The notes under the pieces were generated by a model, which made no database searches, was not told the origin of the DNA, and saw only the letters and a list, made by a program, of their open reading frames with translations. Positions 6,162 to 12,542 of a DNA stretch of 13,480 bases are shown piece after piece. Position 1 is the stretch's first letter. Every line of letters begins with the position of its first letter. Source of the stretch: Acidimicrobiia bacterium (GTDB lineage: Bacteria > Actinomycetota > Acidimicrobiia > IMCC26256 > PALSA-555); the NCBI GenBank assembly GCA_017853455.1, contig JAFMJM010000042.1, forward strand, positions 1 to 13,480. Reading direction: 5' to 3'. The position numbers were made by a program, and so were the translations under genes.

Positions 6162-7360
6162 CGGGCCCCCCGGAGCACGAGGGCGCTCTGCTCACTCATG
6201 ACGCCACCGGTCCCGGTGACGTAGGCGGTGTCGTGGCGGCCGAGCTGGCGATCCCCGGCCCGGCCCTGGACCTGCCGGACCGCCTCGACCACGTGCGACA
6301 TCCCGCCGGCCAGACCCGACTGCCCGAACCCCAGCTGCCCACCGTGGGTGTTGCACGGGAAGTCGCCACGGAAAGAGAGGCCGTGGTCGTTCACGAACGC
6401 CTGCGCCTGGCCCTTCGCGCAGAACCCCGAGTCCTCGATGGTGAGCAGGGCGGTGATCGAGTAGCAGTCGTAGATCTGCACCATGTCGACGTCGGCGGGC
6501 GCGACCCCCGCCATCGAGAACGCCGAGTGCGCGGCGGCCGCCACCGGCGTGTGCGGGAGGTCGGGGGCGTACGTGGGGGTCTTGTGGGTGAGCCGCTCGC
6601 CGAACCCGGCGACGTGCACCGGCCGGTGCCGGGTGCGCGCCGCCCGTTCGGCCGAGCACAGCACGACCGCCGCACCACCCGAGCAGGGCATGACGATCTC
6701 GAGCAGGTGGAGCGGGTCGGCGATCATGCGCGATCCGAGCACGTCGTCGATCGTGGCCGGGACGTCGTGGAAGATCGCCGCCGGGTTGGCGTTGGCGCTG
6801 ACGCGCTGGTCGGCGACGATCTTGGCGCGGGCCCGTTCGTCCCAGCCGTACTGGTCGTGGTACCGCTGGGCGTACATCGCGAACCCGCAGTTCTGGGCGA
6901 CGTTGCCGTACGGGATGTCGAACTCCGCCTGCGGCGAACCCCACGCGTTGCTCGACGCGCCGAACAGCATCCGGTCGTCGAACGGACGCGGCACCGGCGA
7001 CGTCGGGGTGGGGTCGGCCGGCACCGCCATCACCACCACGTCGCAGATCCCGAGCTCGATGGCGGCGGCGGCGCGCCACACCATCCCGACGGGGGTCGCG
7101 CCACCGAGGTCGACGCGCTCGGCCAGGTTCACCGACCAGCCGCAGTACTCGGCGATGGTGGCCGGAACGAACGCCCGCGACTCGAACACCTCGGTGCACA
7201 CCAGGCCGTCGACCTCGCCGGCCTCGATGCCCGCGTCGGCGAGCGCCTCGGCCGCCAGGTCGGCCCACTGGGCGAGTGACTGCCGCGGGGCCCGGAGCGC
7301 CGGCCGTTCCGACGCCCATTCCGAGTACCCCACGATGCAGGCGTCGCCCCGCAGCCCCAT
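6158..7360 (-). CDS. Thiolase-fold lipid-transfer-type enzyme without nucleophilic Cys (Ltp2-like aldolase candidate)
   Basis: 400 residues from an ATG preceded by GGGAGGA. The fold is that of SCP-x/lipid-transfer thiolases: VDGLVCTE (50-57), AAAAIELG (97-104), MPCSGGAAVV (224-233), QIYDCYSITAL (295-305) and CNTHGGQLGFGQSG (336-349). Where thiolases carry the nucleophilic cysteine (ExACASG) this protein reads DLGGATP (84-90), so the cysteine aligns with Gly87. Loss of this residue is typical of Ltp2, a retro-aldolase that cleaves the side chain of hydroxylated steroid CoA esters together with a DUF35 protein, and the DUF35 gene follows directly. His339 in the conserved NTHGG loop is kept. A carbon-carbon lyase on a beta-hydroxyacyl-CoA is therefore likelier than a beta-oxidation thiolase. 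The substrate is inferred only. Confidence 0.9.
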   Translation of the reverse strand: MGLRGDACIVGYSEWASERPALRAPRQSLAQWADLAAEALADAGIEAGEVDGLVCTEVFESRAFVPATIAEYCGWSVNLAERVDLGGATPVGMVWRAAAAIELGICDVVVMAVPADPTPTSPVPRPFDDRMLFGASSNAWGSPQAEFDIPYGNVAQNCGFAMYAQRYHDQYGWDERARAKIVADQRVSANANPAAIFHDVPATIDDVLGSRMIADPLHLLEIVMPCSGGAAVVLCSAERAARTRHRPVHVAGFGERLTHKTPTYAPDLPHTPVAAAAHSAFSMAGVAPADVDMVQIYDCYSITALLTIEDSGFCAKGQAQAFVNDHGLSFRGDFPCNTHGGQLGFGQSGLAGGMSHVVEAVRQVQGRAGDRQLGRHDTAYVTGTGGVMSEQSALVLRGAR

Positions 7361-7390
7361 TGCGTCCTCCCTGACCGACGATCGGCCGTC

Positions 7391-7396
7391 ACCATA
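7391..7396 (-). promoter_or_regulatory. Candidate -10 element for the Ltp2-like/DUF35 pair
   Basis: TATGGT on the minus strand fits the TANNNT pattern of actinobacterial -10 boxes and is in the AT-richest part of the 92-bp gap upstream of the thiolase-fold gene. The start point would leave a leader of about 24 bases holding the GGGAGGA site. No good -35 is present at 16-19 bases, so the call is weak. Confidence 0.3.
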
Positions 7397-7452
7397 TTCA
7401 GGTTCGGGCGATCTCGGGGGTCACGGCCACCACGATCACTCGGACGGCAAGA

Positions 7453-7731
7453 TCAGTTGCCGCGGAGTCGAGCGGTGATCCGAGCGCGCAGGCTCCGGGG
7501 TCGGTGGCGGCGGGCCCACTCCTCGACCGCGAACGCGGCGTCGTCGGCGTCGTAGGCGAAGCCCTCGGCGACCGGTTCGGTCGTGCCGGTGTCGTCGCGT
7601 TCGACCGACCAGATCCAGAGGCGACGAGTGGGGTCGGCGACATGGTCGACGCGACTCCAGAACGGCCCGAAGAGGTGGCGGCGCGACGAGCCTCCGTCTC
7701 CGTGCGCCACGTCCTCGAACCGGATCGTCAT
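7453..7731 (-). CDS. Small protein of unknown function (92 residues)
   Basis: I do not recognise a family. The frame has consistent G/C third positions on this strand and starts MTIRFEDVAHGDGGSSRRHL. The middle has FWSRVDHVADPTRRLWIWSVERD, an amphipathic, Trp-rich strand-like stretch, then an acidic segment EGFAYDADDAAFAVEEW. The C-terminus is a basic Arg-rich tail ending ITARLRGN. There is no signal peptide, membrane segment or cysteine. The Shine-Dalgarno is weak (CCAAGG close to the ATG). It stands alone between two gene groups, with 129 bp upstream holding two inverted repeats and 92 bp downstream, so it may have its own promoter. A regulatory or adaptor role is possible but not shown. 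Confidence 0.65.
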   Translation of the reverse strand: MTIRFEDVAHGDGGSSRRHLFGPFWSRVDHVADPTRRLWIWSVERDDTGTTEPVAEGFAYDADDAAFAVEEWARRHRPRSLRARITARLRGN

Positions 7732-7772
7732 GCCTTGGATGCTACGGATCGGTCGATGCGATATCCCAGCGG

Positions 7773-7790
7773 CCTGAAGTGACGTTCAGG
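7773..7790. repeat. Inverted repeat upstream of the small unknown gene (possible operator)
   Basis: CCTGAA and TTCAGG are perfect 6-bp arms around GTGACG, about 42 bases before the start of the 92-residue protein on the minus strand. A second shorter one, GGTGA-CA-TCACC, lies at 7799-7810. The sizes suit a dimeric repressor or a transcript hairpin. There is no match to the KstR-type AAC/GTT operator. Confidence 0.35.
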
Positions 7791-7840
7791 TACGAGACGG
7801 TGACATCACCGACCGCGGCCCGGCGTTCCGGACACCACCC

Positions 7841-7858
7841 GGGGCGACCCGGCGCCCC
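7841..7858 (-). terminator. GC hairpin directly after the FadE-type gene
   Basis: Two bases after the stop codon of the acyl-CoA dehydrogenase gene the minus-strand transcript reads GGGGCG-CCGGGT-CGCCCC, a perfect 6-bp GC stem with a 6-base loop. No U-run follows, as is common in actinobacterial terminators. It marks the likely end, or a partial attenuation point, of the Rieske-GH2-SDR-dehydrogenase operon. Confidence 0.4.
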
Positions 7859-7860
7859 GA

Positions 7861-9099
7861 TCAGTTCCGCGGGACGTCGCGCCAGGGGATCTCGTGGTCG
7901 TTCCGCGGCTCGCGCGGCAAGCCGAGCGCCCGCTCGGCCAGGTTGTTCTTCTGGACCTCGTTGGTGCCGCCGCCGATGGAGATCGTGTAGCGACCCACCA
8001 CCTCGGTCTGAACCCAGTTCGCCACCTCGTCGCCGCCGACGAGGCCAGCCGGACCCGCGATGGCGACGGCCAGGTTGCCCGTGCGCACCCGGCTCTCGCA
8101 AGCGAAGAGCTTCAGCGCCGCCGGGTCGATCGGCGGCACCTCACGCCGACGGACCGCCGCCATGATCCGCTCCCCCATCGCCCCGATGATCCGCTCGCGG
8201 ATGACGGCGTCGGCGAGTTCCTGGCGCACCACCGGATCGCCGGTGCGACCGTGGATGCGGGCCAGCTCGATCAGGTTGGCGGACTTCGAGCCGGCGGCGG
8301 TGCTGCCACCGCCGATGAACGCGGCCTCGTTGGAGAGCACGGTCCGGGCGGGGACCCAGCCGCCGTCGATCTCACCGATGACGTTGGCGACCGGCACGCG
8401 CACCTCGTGCAGGAACACCTCGTTGAACTCCGAGGCTCCGTTGGCCTGCACGAGCGGGCGCACCTCGATGCCCGGAGAGGCCATGTCGACGAGGATGAAC
8501 GTGATGCCGCGGTGCTTGGGCGCCTCGGGGTCGGTGCGCACGAGCAGCATGCCCCAGTCGCAGAACTGGGCGGCGGAGTTCCAGACCTTCTGCCCGGTCA
8601 CGACGAACTCGTCGCCGTCGCGCACCGCCCGGCACGCCAGTCCGGCGAGGTCGCTGCCGGCACCCGGCTCGCTGAACAGCTGGCAGAACGCGTACTCGCC
8701 CGACAGCAGCCGGGGGACGTAGTGCGCCTGCTGATCGGGGGTGGCGTGCTTCATCAGCGTCGGGCCGAGCATGGCGATGGTCGCCGACACGAACCCCGAC
8801 GACACGTCGTAGCGCACGGCCTCCTCGTTGAAAATCCGCTCGTGCCACGCCGTGCCGCCCCGGCCACCGAGCTCGACCGGGTAGGTCAGGCCGGCCATGC
8901 GGTGGTCGAACCGGGTGCGCTGCCACGCCCGGGTGCGATCGAACCACGCCTGGGCCGACGCCGCGTCGGTGTGGGTGAGCGTGGTCCACCGGCTGACCGG
9001 CTTCCGCAGCTCGGCGTTGGCGGCGAGGAACGCCTGCACCTCGGCCCGGAACTCGGCCTGCTCCGGGGTGTCGACCGTGGTGGTGATCTCGTCGCTCAT
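7861..9099 (-). CDS. FadE-type acyl-CoA dehydrogenase (steroid/branched acyl-CoA type)
   Basis: 412 residues. FAD and substrate marks are LFSEPGAGSD (141-150), TGQKVWNSAA (168-177) and the C-terminal SIGGGTNEVQKNNLAERALGLP (374-395, pattern of actinobacterial FadE proteins). The C-terminal YEGT base position is Gly, but Glu258 in LSNEAAF occupies the helix-G position used as base by isovaleryl-CoA dehydrogenase and, as I recall, by FadE26 of the cholesterol side-chain pathway. It should therefore be an active dehydrogenase introducing a double bond into an acyl-CoA thioester. Steroid FadE enzymes often work as alpha2beta2 pairs; no second subunit is adjacent, so a partner elsewhere or a homomeric form is possible. 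The ATG overlaps the stop of the upstream SDR as ATGA, with GAGGG just upstream. A long extension of the frame through that SDR gene is rejected. Confidence 0.93.
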   Translation of the reverse strand: MSDEITTTVDTPEQAEFRAEVQAFLAANAELRKPVSRWTTLTHTDAASAQAWFDRTRAWQRTRFDHRMAGLTYPVELGGRGGTAWHERIFNEEAVRYDVSSGFVSATIAMLGPTLMKHATPDQQAHYVPRLLSGEYAFCQLFSEPGAGSDLAGLACRAVRDGDEFVVTGQKVWNSAAQFCDWGMLLVRTDPEAPKHRGITFILVDMASPGIEVRPLVQANGASEFNEVFLHEVRVPVANVIGEIDGGWVPARTVLSNEAAFIGGGSTAAGSKSANLIELARIHGRTGDPVVRQELADAVIRERIIGAMGERIMAAVRRREVPPIDPAALKLFACESRVRTGNLAVAIAGPAGLVGGDEVANWVQTEVVGRYTISIGGGTNEVQKNNLAERALGLPREPRNDHEIPWRDVPRN

Positions 9100-10079
9100 C
9101 GTCCCTCGCTCGTCGCGGACCGTGATTCTGGCCCATCGGACGGACCGTCTCCCAACCCCCGACCGATCCGGCGGGCGACGGCCCGGGTGGCGTCGTTCAT
9201 CGACCCGGGGATCTCCGCTCCGGCCGGGTCGTCGATCTCGGCCAGGCGGGCGGCGACCGCCTCGGGGGTGGCCCCCTCGGGTGCCACCCAACCCGGCGCC
9301 AGACCGACGAACACCCGGGCGAAGTGCCCCGCCCCCACCGAGAAGACCCGCCCGGTGACCGGGCACTCCCGGCCGGCGAGGAACACGACCAGCGGCACGA
9401 CGCGGTCGACGGTCAGATCGGGCACCAGCGGGCCGAGCGCCGCCGCGGTGTCGCGCAGCACGTCGGGCGGAAAGGGCGGTGGGCCGTCGTGCCCGATCCC
9501 GGTGAGGGCCATCGGCAGGATCGCGTTGGCCCGGACGCCGTGGGCGGCGCCCTCGAGGGCCACCACGTTGCACAGACCCACCAGCCCCGCCTTGGCCGCT
9601 GCGTAGTTGGCCTGCCACGGGCTGCCGAACAGCCCGGCGCTCGACGACGTGAACACGATGCGCCCACCCCCGTGGTCGCACATCCACCGGTAGGCGGGCT
9701 GGGTGACGAAGAACGCGCCGGCGAGGTGGACGTCGAGCACCTCGCGCACGTCGGCCTCGGTCAGGTCGCCGAAGGCGGCGTTGCGCAGCTGCCCGGCGTT
9801 GTTGACGAGCACGTCGACCCGGCCGAAGGCGTCGAGCGCGGTCTGCACGATCACTCCACCCCCCGCCGCCGTGGCGACCGTGCCGACGGCGGCGACGGCC
9901 GCACCCCCGAGATCGGCGATCTCGGCGACCACCGCCGTCGCCCGCTCGGCGACCACGTCGTTCACCACGACTGCGGCACCCCGCTCTGCGAGCGCCAGGG
10001 CGTACCCCCGCCCGAGCCCGTGGCCGGCGCCGGTGACGACCGCCACCTCGCCGTCGAACCGGATGGCGCTCCCGGTCAA
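9096..10079 (-). CDS. HSD17B4-like short-chain dehydrogenase (hydroxyacyl-CoA/17-hydroxysteroid type)
   Basis: 327 residues from a TTG start at 10077-10079 whose bases overlap the GH2 stop (TTGA). No ATG lies near the N-terminus. SDR motifs are TGAGHGLG (16-23), NNAG (93-96), SSS at 145-147, and Tyr159 and Lys163 in NYAAAK. The place of the usual catalytic Asn reads DVHLAGAF (116-123) with His118, as in the peroxisomal HSD17B4 dehydrogenase domain, and TSSSAGLFGSPWQANYAAAK matches that family's TSSxSGxYGNxGQANY pattern. The C-terminal tail (GWVAPEGATPEAV and on) is also of this group. The likely reaction is NAD-dependent oxidation of a 3-hydroxyacyl-CoA or a ring alcohol. Coupled tightly to both neighbours, it should act on the product of the hydrolase/oxygenase or of the dehydrogenase step. 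Confidence 0.92.
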   Translation of the reverse strand: MTGSAIRFDGEVAVVTGAGHGLGRGYALALAERGAAVVVNDVVAERATAVVAEIADLGGAAVAAVGTVATAAGGGVIVQTALDAFGRVDVLVNNAGQLRNAAFGDLTEADVREVLDVHLAGAFFVTQPAYRWMCDHGGGRIVFTSSSAGLFGSPWQANYAAAKAGLVGLCNVVALEGAAHGVRANAILPMALTGIGHDGPPPFPPDVLRDTAAALGPLVPDLTVDRVVPLVVFLAGRECPVTGRVFSVGAGHFARVFVGLAPGWVAPEGATPEAVAARLAEIDDPAGAEIPGSMNDATRAVARRIGRGLGDGPSDGPESRSATSEGR

Positions 10080-12541
10080 CGGCCGCCGGCTCCGGAGACC
10101 CGACCGGGCGGCGGCGCGGCCGTGGAGACCGTGGCCGTCGCGTCGGGGAGCCCGGCGGCCCGGACCGTCACCGCGACCGTCCCGACCCCGGTGGGTCGGA
10201 CGACGGCGAGGGCGTGCCCGCGGTCAGTGGTGACGGTCGACCCCGTGAACGGCTCGTCGGTGCACGGATGGCCACTGGCCAGTCCGGCCAGCACACCGGG
10301 ACCGTCGACGACGACGGACACCGACCGGTCGGTGGCCGGGTGGACGACGTCGGCGGCGTCGACGAGCTCGATCGTGACGTACGCGAGGTCGAACGGGTCG
10401 GCGGCGATCGCCACCCGGTCGGCCGTCACGCGCAGGCGCACCTCGTCGGCGGCAGTGCGGAGCACGTCACGCCCCACCTCGGACCCGGCCCGGAAGGCGA
10501 CCGCCTCCAAGACTCCGGGGTGGTACGTCGTCGTGAACCGCGCCCGGTGGGTCTCGACGGACGCCCGGCCGAGCAGCTCACCGTCGAGCCGGAACTCGAC
10601 CTCGTCGGCCGCGGCGTAGACCTCCAGGTCCACCGGAGCGCCGTCGTGGCCCGGCCAGGTCCAGGACCGCTCGACCGGTGACCAGCCCCACGGACTCGAA
10701 TGGACCACGGCGCGGTCGCGGCGGTCGGGCGGGGCGACGAAGCAGAACGGACCCGTCGCGAGCCCGAACACGACCTCGCGGCAGTACGACTGCGGACGCC
10801 GACGGCCGGTGACGTCGAGGTCGGCGCACCACGCCGAGCGCCACGGGAAGTGCGCGGTGAACCCCGCCGTGCCGGCTCCCGGGTCGCCGTCCCATTCGGT
10901 CCGGCCAACCCCGACCTCGCCGAGGTAGTCCCAACCGGCCCAAGTGAACTCGCCGATGACGTTGGGCAGCACCTCGACGTCGGCCCAGACCTCGGCCATC
11001 GCCGTCGGGTGGCTCTCGGAGGCCACGACGACCCGCTGGGGCTCCGCCGCGGCGTCGTCGCGCAGACGTGACTGCATGTAGTTGTACCCGATGACGTCGA
11101 GGTAGGAGGCGGGCTCCGCCAGCGCCGCGCTCACACCCGGGTCTCGGGCCACGGCGAGCAGCGCCTCCGCGATCAGGTCTGCCAGCGGCGTCGTGCCACC
11201 GTCGGCGGCTCGGCGCTCCGCGATGTGCCGACCGATGGCGGCCGGGGCGTCGGGGTCGACCTGGCGGGCGGTGATCGCCTGGGTGACGTACCGGCCCGGG
11301 TCGATCGCCCGGACCCGCTCGGCGAGGAGCCGACCCAGCCGCCGCCCCGACGCCTGGGCACCGTCGCCGATCTCGTTGCCCGTGCTGATCAGCATCACGC
11401 TCGGGTGGTTCACCGCGCGTCGGGTGAGCATCGTGAGGTCGGCGTCCCACCACTCGGCGAAGCGGAGCGCGTAGTCGTCCTCGCGCTTCGACTGGGTCCA
11501 GACGTCGAACGCCTCGTCCATCACCAGCACGCCGAGGCGGTCGCAGGCCTCGAGCAGGGCACGACTGGCCGGGTTGTGGGAACTGCGGACGGCGTTGAAG
11601 CCGGCCGCGTGGAGCAGCTCGATCCGGCGCTCCTCGGCCCGGTCGATCGCCACCGCCCCGAGGGGACCGTTGTCGTGGTGGATGCAGGCACCCCGGAGCA
11701 GGACCGGCTCACCGTTGATCCGGAGACCCCGCTGGGGGTCGAGGGTCAGGGTACGAATGCCGAAGGTGCACGACGCGGCGTCGAGGACCGCACCCGACCC
11801 GTCGTGCAGGGAGACCACCGCCCGATGGAGCGTGGGGTCGCCGGGGGACCACCGCTGCGGCGATGCGACGAAGAGCCGTCGACGGACGACGAGTCGATCT
11901 CCGGCGAACGTGGTCACCGGTGCCCCTTGCGAGGCCAGCACGGTTCCGTCGGCACCGACGACCTCGACCGTGCACGCCACCGTGGCCGGGTCGGCCGAGA
12001 CGTTGTCGACGGTCACCTCGACGTCGAGGACCGCACCGTCGTCGTCGATCTCGACGGTGCGCACCAGCAGCCCGTCGGGCGCGACGTGGACCCGCGGGCC
12101 CTCCCACCACCAGACCGGGCGGTGGATGCCCGCGCCCGAGTACCACCGGGAGTCGTCGTGGGCCCGACACTCCACCAGGATCTCGTTGGGCCCGACCGGG
12201 TCGAGCAGGTGGTCGATGGCGACGAGGAAGGTCACGTAGCCGTTCGGGCGGGTGGCGGCCACGGTGCCGTTGACCAGCACCACGGCGTCGCGATAGACGC
12301 CTTCGAACTCGAGGACGACCGAACGCCCGGGGGCGACGCCGTCGACGATCCGCCGGTACTGCCACATCCCGCCCGGGTAGTAGGCGGTGGCGGAGGAGCC
12401 GGCCGGGTCGCGAGCCAGGCCCACGACGGCGTCGTGGGGCAGGGTGACCGGCTGCCACTCGTACCCGATGACGATGGCCTCCGACGGGCCGGTGGCCTTC
12501 GGTCGGACCTCCCACCCCTCGACGAACGGAACCCGCTCCAC
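10076..12541 (-). CDS. Glycoside hydrolase family 2 (beta-galactosidase/beta-glycosidase type)
   Basis: 821 residues from GTG at 12541, one base after the Rieske gene stop (TGACGTG). The order is N-terminal sugar-binding jelly roll (GGMWQYRR at 57-64, RWYSGAGIHRPVWW at 132-145), an Ig-like domain (about 160-262) and the TIM barrel (about 270-590) with GFNAVRSSHNP (314-324), DEAFDVW (342-348), the acid/base Glu390 in STGNEIGDG and the probable nucleophile Glu509 in VVASESHP. It ends with a DUF4982-type domain (about 636-690) and a Big-like Ig domain (about 700-805). There is no signal peptide, so it acts in the cytosol on an imported glycoside. A retaining beta-glycosidase sitting inside a CoA-catabolic operon points to deglycosylation of a steroid or terpenoid glycoside (inference). 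The sugar cannot be told from sequence. Confidence 0.93.
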   Translation of the reverse strand: MERVPFVEGWEVRPKATGPSEAIVIGYEWQPVTLPHDAVVGLARDPAGSSATAYYPGGMWQYRRIVDGVAPGRSVVLEFEGVYRDAVVLVNGTVAATRPNGYVTFLVAIDHLLDPVGPNEILVECRAHDDSRWYSGAGIHRPVWWWEGPRVHVAPDGLLVRTVEIDDDGAVLDVEVTVDNVSADPATVACTVEVVGADGTVLASQGAPVTTFAGDRLVVRRRLFVASPQRWSPGDPTLHRAVVSLHDGSGAVLDAASCTFGIRTLTLDPQRGLRINGEPVLLRGACIHHDNGPLGAVAIDRAEERRIELLHAAGFNAVRSSHNPASRALLEACDRLGVLVMDEAFDVWTQSKREDDYALRFAEWWDADLTMLTRRAVNHPSVMLISTGNEIGDGAQASGRRLGRLLAERVRAIDPGRYVTQAITARQVDPDAPAAIGRHIAERRAADGGTTPLADLIAEALLAVARDPGVSAALAEPASYLDVIGYNYMQSRLRDDAAAEPQRVVVASESHPTAMAEVWADVEVLPNVIGEFTWAGWDYLGEVGVGRTEWDGDPGAGTAGFTAHFPWRSAWCADLDVTGRRRPQSYCREVVFGLATGPFCFVAPPDRRDRAVVHSSPWGWSPVERSWTWPGHDGAPVDLEVYAAADEVEFRLDGELLGRASVETHRARFTTTYHPGVLEAVAFRAGSEVGRDVLRTAADEVRLRVTADRVAIAADPFDLAYVTIELVDAADVVHPATDRSVSVVVDGPGVLAGLASGHPCTDEPFTGSTVTTDRGHALAVVRPTGVGTVAVTVRAAGLPDATATVSTAAPPPGRVSGAGGR

Positions 12542-12542
12542 G

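Noticed and set aside
4455..6224. 589-codon plus-strand open frame opposite the nitronate monooxygenase and DUF35 genes
   Set aside because: Composition is His/Arg/Gly-rich with no family motifs and it overlaps two well-supported minus-strand genes and the end of the SDR.
3477..7860. KstR/KstR2 steroid-regulon operators in the intergenic gaps
   Set aside because: Reading the gaps by eye, I found no AAC/GTT or CAAG/CTTG palindromes of the required spacing; the inverted repeats present have other sequences.
7894..9606. 570-codon plus-strand frame opposite the FadE-type dehydrogenase
   Set aside because: No recognisable domain; an antisense shadow of a gene with all dehydrogenase motifs.
9100..9687. 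N-terminal extension of the FadE-type frame to 608 residues
   Set aside because: The extension runs in another frame through the HSD17B4-like SDR gene and is Arg/Gly-rich noise; ATGA coupling supports the shorter start.
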